From positions 1,488,001 through 1,552,000 of the forward strand of contig NZ_CP044972.1 in assembly GCF_010104355.1 (NCBI RefSeq): a stretch of DNA of 64,000 bases. The letters run 5' to 3'. This stretch comes from Hydrogenophaga sp. PBL-H3. Its GTDB lineage: Bacteria; Pseudomonadota; Gammaproteobacteria; Burkholderiales; Burkholderiaceae_C. Every line of letters starts with the position of its first letter. Position 1 is the first letter of the stretch. The notes under the pieces were generated by a model that was not told where the DNA came from, made no database searches, and saw only the letters and a program-made list of their open reading frames with translations. Shown piece by piece: positions 35,073-42,289 of this stretch. Position numbers and translations under genes: made by a program.

Positions 35073-36014
35073 ATGAGCATTCAGTGGTTCCCCGGGCACA
35101 TGCACCTCACGCGCAAGGCCATCACCGAGCGGGTGAAGGACATCGACGTGGTGATCGAGATGCTCGACGCCCGCCTGCCGGGGTCCAGCGCCAACCCGCT
35201 GCTGGCCGAGCTCACCGCCGGGCGGCCCGCGCTCAAGGTGGTCAACAAGCAGGACATGGCCGACCCCGAGCGCACGGCGCTCTGGCTCGCGCACTACAAC
35301 GCCCAGCCCAACACCCGCGCCATCTCGCTCGACGCCAGCGTCACCGCGCCAGCGCGCGCCATCATCGCGTCGTGCTTCGAGCTCGCGCCCCTGCGCGGCG
35401 GCATGGTCAAGCCCATGCGGGTGCTCATCTGCGGCATCCCCAACGTGGGCAAGAGCACGTTGATCAACACCTTCATGGGCAAGCGCTCGGCCAAGACCGG
35501 CGACGAGGCCGGCATCACGCGCACCGAGCAACGCATTGCGCTGGCCGACGACTTCTACCTTTTCGACACGCCCGGCATGCTGTGGCCACGCATCGTGGTG
35601 CCCGAGAGCGGCTACAACCTCGCCGCCAGCGGCGCGGTGGGCCGCAACGCCTACGACGACCAGGAAGTGGCGCTGGAGCTGCTCTCCAAGCTCAAGGCCA
35701 CTTACGGTGCGCAGCTCGAAGCGCGTTACAAGCTCGGCCTGCCCCTGGACACCGTGGCCGGCCTGCCCGACGAGGAGCTGATGGCGGCGATTGCGCGCAA
35801 GCGCGGCGCCATCGGCTCGGGCGGGAGCATCAACTGGCAGAAGGCTGCCGAGCTGCTGATCGCCGACTTCCGCAGCGGCGTGCTCGGGCGCATCACGCTG
35901 GAGACGCCCGAGCAATTCATGCAATGGCTTGCCGCTGGCCAGCAGGCCGACGCCGAACGCCAGAGCAAGAAAAAAGAGCGCGCCAACAAGCCGCGCAAGC
36001 CCGACCGGCGTTGA
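35073..36014 (+). CDS. ylqF: YlqF/RbgA-type ribosome biogenesis GTPase
   Basis: 313 residues. Circularly permuted GTPase: the G4 motif NKQD (residues 58-61) precedes the G1 loop GIPNVGKST (about 125) and G3 DTPGM. The N-terminal FPGHM signature (residues 6-10) is diagnostic for YlqF/RbgA. Assists late 50S subunit maturation. The C-terminal RNA-binding domain ends in a basic Lys/Arg tail (ERQSKKKERANKPRKPDRR). Followed by a perfect hairpin. Confidence 0.92.
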   Translation: MSIQWFPGHMHLTRKAITERVKDIDVVIEMLDARLPGSSANPLLAELTAGRPALKVVNKQDMADPERTALWLAHYNAQPNTRAISLDASVTAPARAIIASCFELAPLRGGMVKPMRVLICGIPNVGKSTLINTFMGKRSAKTGDEAGITRTEQRIALADDFYLFDTPGMLWPRIVVPESGYNLAASGAVGRNAYDDQEVALELLSKLKATYGAQLEARYKLGLPLDTVAGLPDEELMAAIARKRGAIGSGGSINWQKAAELLIADFRSGVLGRITLETPEQFMQWLAAGQQADAERQSKKKERANKPRKPDRR

Positions 36015-36023
36015 ACTGTCGTG

Positions 36024-36045
36024 AGGCTTGATCCGAGTCAAGCCT
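36024..36045. other. Strong hairpin after ylqF
   Basis: Perfect 8-bp stem AGGCTTGA/TCAAGCCT with loop TCCGAG, nine bases after the ylqF stop. No U tract follows on either strand, so it is not a standard intrinsic terminator; could stabilise the mRNA end. Confidence 0.6.
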
Positions 36046-36097
36046 GACCGGGTGCCCGGGCCGCAACATGGAACTCCCCGAACCGATGGAGCCTGCC

Positions 36098-36691
36098 ATG
36101 ACACCCGCCCGCCGCATCCTTCTCATTGACGGCCACCCCGACCCGAGCGCAGACCGACTCAACCACGCGCTGGTCAATGCCTATGCTGACGGCGCCACAG
36201 CCGCTGGCCACGAGGTGCGGCGCATCGCCTTGGGTACGCTCGACTTTCCTGTGCTCAGGACAGCGGAGGCCTGGCACCACGGCGCGCTGCCGCCGAACTT
36301 GCAGTCAGCGCAGGAAGGCATGGCCTGGGCCGAACACGTGGTGATCTTTTTCCCGCTCTGGCTGGGCGACATGCCGGCACTTCTCAAGGCATTTCTGGAG
36401 CAGGTGGCGCGTCCGGGATTTGCGGTCAGCCCCGAGGGCGCCAAGCCGTTTGGCCGCAAGGCACTGAGCGGTCGCTCGGCGCGCGTGGTGGTCACCATGG
36501 GCATGCCGGCCTTGGCCTACCGCTGGTACTTTCGCGCGCACAGCCTCAAGTCGCTGGAGCGCAACATCCTGGGTTTCGTGGGGTTCGCGCCCATTCACGA
36601 GACCCTGATCGGCTCGGTGGAGAACCTGGGCGCCAAGGGCGTGGGGCGCTGGTTGTACAAACTGAAGAAGCTGGGCGAGCAGGCCGCCTGA
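36098..36691 (+). CDS. NAD(P)H-dependent flavodoxin-like oxidoreductase
   Basis: 197 residues from ATG 36098, chosen for GGAG at seven-base spacing; an ATG ten codons earlier (36068) lacks one. Flavodoxin-like fold of the NQO/MdaB group: RRILLIDGHPDPSADRLNHAL at the start, VVIFFPLWLGDMPALLKAFLEQVARPGFAV (about residue 82) and TMGMPALAYRWYF. FMN or FAD two-electron reduction of quinones or related compounds is the family activity. Monocistronic. Confidence 0.85.
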   Translation: MTPARRILLIDGHPDPSADRLNHALVNAYADGATAAGHEVRRIALGTLDFPVLRTAEAWHHGALPPNLQSAQEGMAWAEHVVIFFPLWLGDMPALLKAFLEQVARPGFAVSPEGAKPFGRKALSGRSARVVVTMGMPALAYRWYFRAHSLKSLERNILGFVGFAPIHETLIGSVENLGAKGVGRWLYKLKKLGEQAA

Positions 36692-36712
36692 GCGACCCGC
36701 CGCGCCCGCGCG

Positions 36713-37255
36713 TCACTTCACCGTGATGGTGATGCGCTCGCTGATCACCACTGGGTGGTGCGGGATGTGGTTCTGGTCGGCCACGATCAGCTGCAAGGTG
36801 TGGGTGCCGGGTTTGAGTTCCACGCTGGCCTCGGTCTGGCCCAGGCCGAAATGGCGGTATTGGTCGTTGGCGGGCAGTGGCGCATTGGCATCGACAGCGG
36901 CCACATCCACCAGCAGGTGGTGGTGGCCGGTGCCGGCTTTCTCCACGCCGGCGGGGGCCACGCCCATGCCGCTGAGACCAAACACCAGCTTCACCGGGTT
37001 GCTCACGGTCGCACCGTTGTAGAGGTTGATGAAATACACCTTGGCTTCGGGTGCCGAGGCCACCTTCTTGTAGCCCGAAGACAGCGCGGGTGTGCTGGCC
37101 GAGATCTGGGCTGGTGCCGTGGGTGCCGCGGTGCTCATCGAGCTGCCGTGGTGCATGGCGTGCATGGCCGCGTGGTCGCGGCTGGCGCAGCCGGCCAGCA
37201 CGAGCAGGGTGGCTGCCATCAGGCCGAGGTGCGCGGTGCGCGGGGATGGGATCAT
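36713..37255 (-). CDS. DUF4399 exported lipoprotein
   Basis: 180 residues, ATG 37255 behind CCAGGAGACTCCCC. Lipobox LAGC (Cys about residue 22). A short His/Met-rich segment (HAAMHAMHHGSSM) follows the lipidated Cys and may bind metal. The DUF4399 domain covers residues 65-180: VYFINLYNGATVSNPVKLVFGLSGMGVAPAG, GHHHLLVD, and the end HTLQLIVADQNHIPH. Family function is not known; the domain looks like an immunoglobulin-like beta sandwich. Confidence 0.85.
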   Translation of the reverse strand: MIPSPRTAHLGLMAATLLVLAGCASRDHAAMHAMHHGSSMSTAAPTAPAQISASTPALSSGYKKVASAPEAKVYFINLYNGATVSNPVKLVFGLSGMGVAPAGVEKAGTGHHHLLVDVAAVDANAPLPANDQYRHFGLGQTEASVELKPGTHTLQLIVADQNHIPHHPVVISERITITVK

Positions 37256-37367
37256 GGGGAGTCTCCTGGCGTGGTTGTTGTGCCACTCAGGATACGCCCC
37301 GGGTTGGGCGCGCAAGGCAGTCGCCCAGCGCCGGCCGGGGTCATTGCGACCCCGGCATGCCGGTGCG

Positions 37368-37649
37368 TCAGGGCGCGACCTTCACGCCTTTCCAGAAGGC
37401 GACACGCCCGCGGATCTCGTCGGCTTCGGGCTTGGGGTCCGCGTAGTACCAGGCCGCGTCGCTGTTGAGCTCACCGTTGACCAGCAGCGAGTAGTAGCTC
37501 GCCTGGCCCTTCCAGGGGCAGCTGGTGCGGTGGTTGCTGAAGGTCACATGGTCGCGGTTGAGCGAACTCTCGGGAAAGTAGTGGTTGCCCTCAAGCACCA
37601 CCGTGTCGTCGCTCTCGGCGATCACGGCGCCGTTCCAGGTGGCCTTCAT
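37368..37649 (-). CDS. DUF427 protein
   Basis: 93 residues, the usual DUF427 length. Complete signature: ATWNGAVIAESDDTVVLEGNHYFP, SNHRTSCPWKGQASYYSL and AAWYYADPKPEADEIRGRVAFWKGVKV. Small cytoplasmic barrel of unknown role. Starts seven bases after the stop of the 46-codon gene, so the two probably share an mRNA. Confidence 0.9.
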   Translation of the reverse strand: MKATWNGAVIAESDDTVVLEGNHYFPESSLNRDHVTFSNHRTSCPWKGQASYYSLLVNGELNSDAAWYYADPKPEADEIRGRVAFWKGVKVAP

Positions 37650-37656
37650 GCCAGGC

Positions 37657-37797
37657 TCACTTGTTCTTGTCCTTGCCGCGCGGCGCCACTGCCGTCACAG
37701 GCGGCATGGGCCGGTCGGACGTGACCGGGCCCTTGGGCGCGGAGGTGTCCTTTTTCGGCTTTTTCGACAGTTTTTCGTTGCGCTGTTCCTTGCCCAT
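37657..37797 (-). CDS. 46-residue basic protein
   Basis: Short ORF, ATG 37797 to TGA 37657. Sequence is very polar: MGKEQRNEKLSKKPKKDTS, then a Pro-rich middle with SDRPMPPVTAVAPRG and the end KDKNK. I recall near-identical small proteins as conserved hypotheticals in Burkholderiales, which is why I accept it despite its size. Seven bases upstream of DUF427 in the same direction. Possibly nucleic-acid binding by charge; no function known. Confidence 0.65.
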   Translation of the reverse strand: MGKEQRNEKLSKKPKKDTSAPKGPVTSDRPMPPVTAVAPRGKDKNK

Positions 37798-37863
37798 GGC
37801 GGTCTCCATTCAACAGCCGCGAAGGCGGCTCGACCGTGCGATGGTAAGCCACAAAACCGGGCT

Positions 37864-38460
37864 TCAAGGCTGCCCGAGGCCGAGGAGTTTGGCCAGTGGC
37901 TCGGTGTCGAGCGAACCCGCGTTGGTGACCACCGCGCCGGTGCGCAGGTTCTTCGCCACCACGAAGGGCACCGAGGTGGCGCCCAGGCGATCGAGCAGTG
38001 CGGTGTTGGCCTTGATGGCGGCTTCCACCTCGGGTGCGATGCTGGCCGAGGCCGCCGTGCCGCCCTGGCCGGCGAGCAGCGATTTTTCGTGCGCCGTCAT
38101 GGCCTCGACCGGGTTGGCCGCCGTCATGATCGCGGCACCTTGCGGCGCGCTCTTGGCGTTGAGCAAGGACACCGGCAGCCAGACGAACTTGACCTTGGAC
38201 TGCAGCGGCAAGGACGACTCCCACAAATGGCCGCAGTGCGGGCATTGCGCGTCGAACAGCACGTACACCGCATTGGCGCTCATGAGCGTGCCGGCGGTGA
38301 AGCCCTTGCCTTGTGCCGCCAGCACCTCGAGTGCCTGAGCGGCAGGGATCGGCGCCGTGTCGGCCGCGCTGGTCGGGGTGCCGGTGGCGTCTTGCTTCGA
38401 GCAGGCCGAAAGCAGGGCCAGCGAGGCGATCAGGGGCAGGGCGAGGTGTCGGAATTTCAT
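37864..38460 (-). CDS. DsbG/DsbC-like thiol:disulfide interchange lipoprotein
   Basis: 198 residues. Lipobox LLSAC (Cys20), then a short linker and a thioredoxin fold with active site CPHC (Cys73-Cys76) and the cis-Pro loop TSVPF near residue 165. DsbG and DsbC normally carry an N-terminal dimerisation domain of about 60 residues; here it is largely missing, so this may be a monomeric, membrane-tethered reductase or isomerase. Located in the periplasm. Confidence 0.8.
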   Translation of the reverse strand: MKFRHLALPLIASLALLSACSKQDATGTPTSAADTAPIPAAQALEVLAAQGKGFTAGTLMSANAVYVLFDAQCPHCGHLWESSLPLQSKVKFVWLPVSLLNAKSAPQGAAIMTAANPVEAMTAHEKSLLAGQGGTAASASIAPEVEAAIKANTALLDRLGATSVPFVVAKNLRTGAVVTNAGSLDTEPLAKLLGLGQP

Positions 38461-38530
38461 GGCGGACTCGGCGTTGTTGAACGGTGGACCGGATCATCGC
38501 AGACCAGGCCAGTGACGCGCTCCACGAAAG

Positions 38531-38568
38531 AGGCGCAGCGCCCCCGCTTGCACGGTTGCGCTGCGCCT
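38531..38568 (-). terminator. Hairpin after the RcnB-like gene
   Basis: Perfect 10-bp stem AGGCGCAGCG (38531-38540) with CGCTGCGCCT (38559-38568), loop 18 bases, followed on the minus strand by CTTTC. It lies 26 bases past the RcnB-like stop, so it is placed to end that transcript before the DsbG-like gene. Confidence 0.5.
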
Positions 38569-38593
38569 GGGGCAGCGTGGGTCTGGCGCTTGG

Positions 38594-39073
38594 TCAGTTG
38601 TTGAGGATCAGGTTGACGATCAGGCCGGTGGCGATGGCCACCAGCACATAGTCGCCCCCCACCTGCACCCACTGCTGACCGCGCGGCGGTGCGTACAGGT
38701 GGTGCTGCCGGGGGTTCACCACCACGTACTGGCGGCTGCGGTATTCGTAGGGGATGTAGCGACCGCGCTGGAACTCCGGGCCCCGGGCCTGGTAGTAGTA
38801 GCGGGGTTGTGCGCCATGGCGGTAGTCGCGGTGGTCGGCGCGGCGGTCGTGCCTGTAGTCGCGGCGGTCTTCGCGGCGCTCCTGCCGGAAGTCGCGCCGA
38901 TCGTCCCGGCGGTCCTCGCGGAAGTCACGTCGATCATCACGACGGTCGTCCACGCGCTGCATCCTGGGTGCGTCAAAGCGCTCGCCCTGGCCATAACCCT
39001 GCGCGAAGGACAGGGAGCTGACGCTCAGCGTGGCGGCAGCGATGGCGTACACAACAAGATTTCGGGGTTTCAT
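38594..39073 (-). CDS. RcnB-like exported protein with Asp-Arg repeats
   Basis: 159 residues from ATG 39073. Signal peptide to about residue 24 (SLSFAQ). Then an extreme low-complexity block, about residues 38-85, built from repeats of DRRDDRRDFR, REDRRDYR and HDRRADHRDYR. The C-terminus is the RcnB domain: GRYIPYEYRSRQYVVVN, HHLYAPPRGQQWVQVGGDYVLVAIATGLI. RcnB in E. coli affects nickel and cobalt export; the highly charged repeat here could be a metal or polyanion ligand. Role inferred from the domain only. Confidence 0.8.
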   Translation of the reverse strand: MKPRNLVVYAIAAATLSVSSLSFAQGYGQGERFDAPRMQRVDDRRDDRRDFREDRRDDRRDFRQERREDRRDYRHDRRADHRDYRHGAQPRYYYQARGPEFQRGRYIPYEYRSRQYVVVNPRQHHLYAPPRGQQWVQVGGDYVLVAIATGLIVNLILNN

Positions 39074-39182
39074 GGAGGTGACTCCTGGGGGTTGGTGAGC
39101 CTTCATGTTGTGCTCTCCATGTATCTGCCGCGTAAATGCGCCCCGCTGCGCAGGCAAAGTTCGGTAGCTGGTTGTGCGAGCC

Positions 39183-39662
39183 TCAGTGGCCGCCAGAAGC
39201 GGCCTGGGCGTGCAGTTTGGCCGCAATGTATTCACCGTGCGTCACATGCAGCAGACCCGCCACCTTGCTGATCACATGGTGCTCGTTGGCATCGAGGTGC
39301 TGGTCGGCGAACGCCACTTCCCACATGGCTTCGACCACGCTGATCTTCTGCGCCTGGGTGAAGCGCTCGTTCATCAGGCCGGTGAATCGCTGGTAGTCGT
39401 AGGCGGTGCGGGCGGTCTCGTGGGCCAGTTCCATCAGGCGATCCAGCTCGTCGTCGGCCAGCGCGAACTTGCGCCGCAGCGCGTTGATGACCGCATCGCG
39501 CTCGCTGGCCTTCACATCGGGATCGGCCCGCATCACCTCCACCAGCAGCACGGCGGTGGACAGTTGCAGCGTGTGCTCCTGCTCGGCGGGCAGCTGGGCG
39601 CCGGCCGGCGCGGTGAGGCTTGCGACGAGGTTGTCGAACAGGTCTTTGAGGTTGTTGAGCAT
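39183..39662 (-). CDS. TerB-family protein
   Basis: 159 residues, all-helical. TerB signature: TAVLLVEVMRADPDVKASERDAVINALRRKFAL (about residue 37), and ISVVEAMWEVAFADQHLDANEHHVISKVAGLLHV with conserved acidic metal-binding positions. Found in tellurite resistance clusters, but stand-alone copies such as this one are common and function is unclear. Starts 39 bases after the methyltransferase stop on the same strand. Confidence 0.87.
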   Translation of the reverse strand: MLNNLKDLFDNLVASLTAPAGAQLPAEQEHTLQLSTAVLLVEVMRADPDVKASERDAVINALRRKFALADDELDRLMELAHETARTAYDYQRFTGLMNERFTQAQKISVVEAMWEVAFADQHLDANEHHVISKVAGLLHVTHGEYIAAKLHAQAASGGH

Positions 39663-39701
39663 GGGCTGGTGATCGGGCGAGCAAGAGAGGCGGGATGGAG
39701 C

Positions 39702-40346
39702 TCAGGCGGGGTCCGTTGGTTCCCGGCTCCACACCAGCAGCAGGTTGTTGGCCGGCATGGCGTGGCGCTCGCGCAGGTGCAGCCCGACCTCCTGCGCCTG
39801 CTGCGCCACCTGGGCGAGGTGGCGGATGCCCCAGTCCGGGTGGGTGTTGCGTAGGCTCTCGTCAAACGCGAGATTGCCCGGCGAAGTGGGCACACCGTCT
39901 TCAAGGTAGGGGCCGTAGGTGATGAGCACACCGCCGGGCGCCAGCACGCGCGCCGCGCCGCGCATGAGCCCGGCACACGCGGCCCAGGGAGCGATGTGCA
40001 GCATGTTGGCGCAGTAGACGGCGTCAAAGGTCTCGCCGAACGCTTCACCAAACAGATCGCCCTCGTCGGGCCACTGTTCGCACATCACGTCCAGCCGCAT
40101 GGGCGGCAGCACATTGCGTGCGCCCGCCTGTTCGATCCAGGCGGCGATGGTGACCATCGCGGTTGATTGCAGGTCGGTGGGCTGCCACTGCCAGCCGGGC
40201 AGACCGGCGGCAAACCAGGTGGCGTGTTGTCCCGTGCCGGATGCGATCTCCAGCGCCATGCCGCGCTCGGGCAGCACCCGCTGCAGGGTTTCCAGAATGG
40301 GCTGCTTGTTGCGGTCGGCGGCGGGGCTGGAGGGCAGGGTGGTCAT
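39702..40346 (-). CDS. DUF938 SAM-dependent methyltransferase
   Basis: 214 residues from ATG 40346. DUF938 signature: SSPAADRNKQPILETLQRVLPE, SAM-binding EIASGTGQHATWFA (residues 34-47), WQPTDLQ and ANMLHIAPWAACAGLMRGAARVLAPGGVLITYGPY. Class I methyltransferase fold; substrate unknown. Upstream of terB in the same direction, likely co-transcribed; divergent from a lipoprotein gene 47 bases away. Confidence 0.87.
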   Translation of the reverse strand: MTTLPSSPAADRNKQPILETLQRVLPERGMALEIASGTGQHATWFAAGLPGWQWQPTDLQSTAMVTIAAWIEQAGARNVLPPMRLDVMCEQWPDEGDLFGEAFGETFDAVYCANMLHIAPWAACAGLMRGAARVLAPGGVLITYGPYLEDGVPTSPGNLAFDESLRNTHPDWGIRHLAQVAQQAQEVGLHLRERHAMPANNLLLVWSREPTDPA

Positions 40347-40393
40347 CAGTCGATTGTGGTCCAGCTGGTGCCTTGGCAAAATCCGTGACCATC

Positions 40394-41035
40394 ATGAAGT
40401 CCTTGCTCACCCTGCTGGTGCTGTTCGCCTCGCTGTCGGGCTGCGCCCTCAACTTCAGCTCCCGCGCCCCCGACGACCAGACGTCCAGCGATGCGCTCAC
40501 CGTGGTCACCGGACGCATCAACTACGTCATCGATGGCCGCTTGATGGCCCCCTATGGTGCGTTTGCACCAGCCTGGCCTGCGCCGCCCATGATGGCGCTC
40601 AGCCTCACCACGGGCGATCCGCATGTGTTTCCCCAGGTGGCCAACGAGGACGGCGCCTTTCGCTGGCTGGTGACGCCGGGGGCGTATGTGATCTCCAGTA
40701 TCGGCATTGGAACGACCGCCGACGACAGGCGCGTCTTGTGGCCTCGCCTGGTGATGTGCGTGCCGCGCGCACCGGGGACCACGGTGTACCTGGGCCATCT
40801 GCGGTTGCAGGGCACACGGTTCGAGGAGGCGGTGACGCTCAGCACCGGCACGCAATACACCGCGCGCGGGGTGCGCTACCGCTTCGAGGTGGCCAATGAA
40901 GCGCCGGCGCAGCCAGCGCAAGTCACGCGCCTGCTGCGCCACCAGGCCGACATGCCGATGGGCGACGCACTGGCCGCGCGCTGGAAGGCCGATGCGGCGG
41001 GGCTGGAGCGCGAACTCTGTGGCGCCATCGGCTAG
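40394..41035 (+). CDS. Hypothetical lipoprotein
   Basis: 213 residues with a signal peptide and lipobox LSGC (Cys17). After a short linker come beta-rich segments with GRINYVIDGRLMAPYGAF and VTPGAYVISSIGIG, suggesting a carboxypeptidase-regulatory-like or transthyretin-like beta sandwich, though I cannot name a family. Ends nine bases before the SRAP gene in the same direction. Confidence 0.65.
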   Translation: MKSLLTLLVLFASLSGCALNFSSRAPDDQTSSDALTVVTGRINYVIDGRLMAPYGAFAPAWPAPPMMALSLTTGDPHVFPQVANEDGAFRWLVTPGAYVISSIGIGTTADDRRVLWPRLVMCVPRAPGTTVYLGHLRLQGTRFEEAVTLSTGTQYTARGVRYRFEVANEAPAQPAQVTRLLRHQADMPMGDALAARWKADAAGLERELCGAIG

Positions 41036-41044
41036 CATGGGTCG

Positions 41045-41722
41045 ATGAGCACCCACTTCGAGAGCCTCCAGCTCGCCAGCCTGTACCCCGACGCCTTCAA
41101 CGTACCCGCACCCGACACGCCCGCCGGGCGCGATGTGTGGCCACGCAAGCCGGGCCTGTTCATCCGGTCGGCGGCCACCGCGCCGGCCGCCGAGGGCGCT
41201 GAGCCCGAGAAGCCCACCTTCGAGCTCGTCGCGGGCCAGTTCGGCCTGGTGCCCACCTGGGTCAAGTCGGCGTCAGATGCCAAGCTGCGTTCGACCAAGC
41301 TGGTCAATGCGCGCTCGGAGATCGTGACCACCTCCAACAATTTCCGCGAAGCGTGGCTTGGCGCGCGGCGCTGCGTCGTGCCCATGATGTCGTTTCGGGA
41401 AGACGACTTTCGCAGCGGCAAGGCCGTGCCCACGCGCATCACCCGGGTGGACGGCAAGCCCATGGGCGTGGCGGGCTTGTGGGAATGCTGGAAAGGGGCG
41501 GGAGACGAGGTCATCGTGAGCTTCTGCCTGCTCACGGTGAACGCCAACAGCCACGCCCTGATGCACCGCTACGGCCAACCCGGCAGCGAAAAACGCATGC
41601 CGGCCATCTTGAACGAGGGCGCCTACACCGCCTGGCTGACCGCGTCCCACCCCGAGAAGGCGCGCGAGTTCATGCGGGCCTATTCCGCCGCCTTGCTCAC
41701 CGCGAATCCGGTGCAGAAGTGA
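41045..41722 (+). CDS. SRAP (SOS response-associated peptidase)-like protein lacking Cys2
   Basis: 225 residues. SRAP/YedK/HMCES proteins cross-link to abasic sites in single-stranded DNA through Cys2 exposed by Met removal. Here the other conserved residues can be placed: Asn88 in LVNARSEIV, Glu119 in SFRED and His174 in ALMHRY, plus KRMPAIL. But residue 2 is Ser (ATG AGC) instead of Cys. TGC to AGC needs one base change. No better in-frame start exists upstream. The protein may bind abasic sites without the thiazolidine link, act through Ser2, or be inactive. Length and the rest of the fold look normal for the Burkholderiales variant. Confidence 0.75.
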   Translation: MSTHFESLQLASLYPDAFNVPAPDTPAGRDVWPRKPGLFIRSAATAPAAEGAEPEKPTFELVAGQFGLVPTWVKSASDAKLRSTKLVNARSEIVTTSNNFREAWLGARRCVVPMMSFREDDFRSGKAVPTRITRVDGKPMGVAGLWECWKGAGDEVIVSFCLLTVNANSHALMHRYGQPGSEKRMPAILNEGAYTAWLTASHPEKAREFMRAYSAALLTANPVQK

Positions 41723-41737
41723 GGCTGTGGCGGGCGT

Positions 41738-42130
41738 TCATTCGACGCTCGCGGGTTGTGGACGTTTGTGGTGTGCCGACGGCGCGACAGACCTGCGCCT
41801 GGGCAGGTTGAGCACCGGGGGCATGGGTTCTAGAAACCGGGAGTGCTGGCGCAACAGCATCGCGGCTTCAATGCGGGTTCGCCGCTTGATCACCACATGC
41901 AGCAGCAGGAGCGCCACACCCACCGCCAGCGCCATCCAGGCCGGTGCCAGCAAAGCCCTTGCAGCGACCTTGAACGTCGCCTCGTCGCTCATGGCCAGCG
42001 AAATCATCCACAGACCGCCGCCCGCCACCAGAGCGCTCACACCGTTGACCAGCAGCGGGTCGTGTTTGCGCCGTACGGTTTTGCGCGGCGCAGCGGGTGC
42101 CTCTGGCGGGAGATCGAGCTTGTGTGACAT
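41738..42130 (-). CDS. Hypothetical membrane protein
   Basis: About 130 residues taking ATG 42130; an ATG 26 codons upstream (42208) gives a longer form with a low-complexity start. Two hydrophobic helices (about residues 30-50 and 60-80) lie between a charged N-terminus with KTVRRKHD and a basic C-terminus with IKRRTRIEAAMLLRQHSRFLE. No family recognised. Converges on the SRAP gene 15 bases away. Confidence 0.5.
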   Translation of the reverse strand: MSHKLDLPPEAPAAPRKTVRRKHDPLLVNGVSALVAGGGLWMISLAMSDEATFKVAARALLAPAWMALAVGVALLLLHVVIKRRTRIEAAMLLRQHSRFLEPMPPVLNLPRRRSVAPSAHHKRPQPASVE

Positions 42131-42289
42131 GCCTGCGTATGGTGCCTTGGTACGGCGCTGTGCGGCACCACGGCCCGACGAAGCAGGCCCGCCATCGGCT
42201 GACCGCACGCCGTCGCTGGAACGAGGAAACGCTTTGACTTAAGGCTCCCCGCGCATTGAAGACTTACGGCTGATGCCGCGTGGCTGCCA

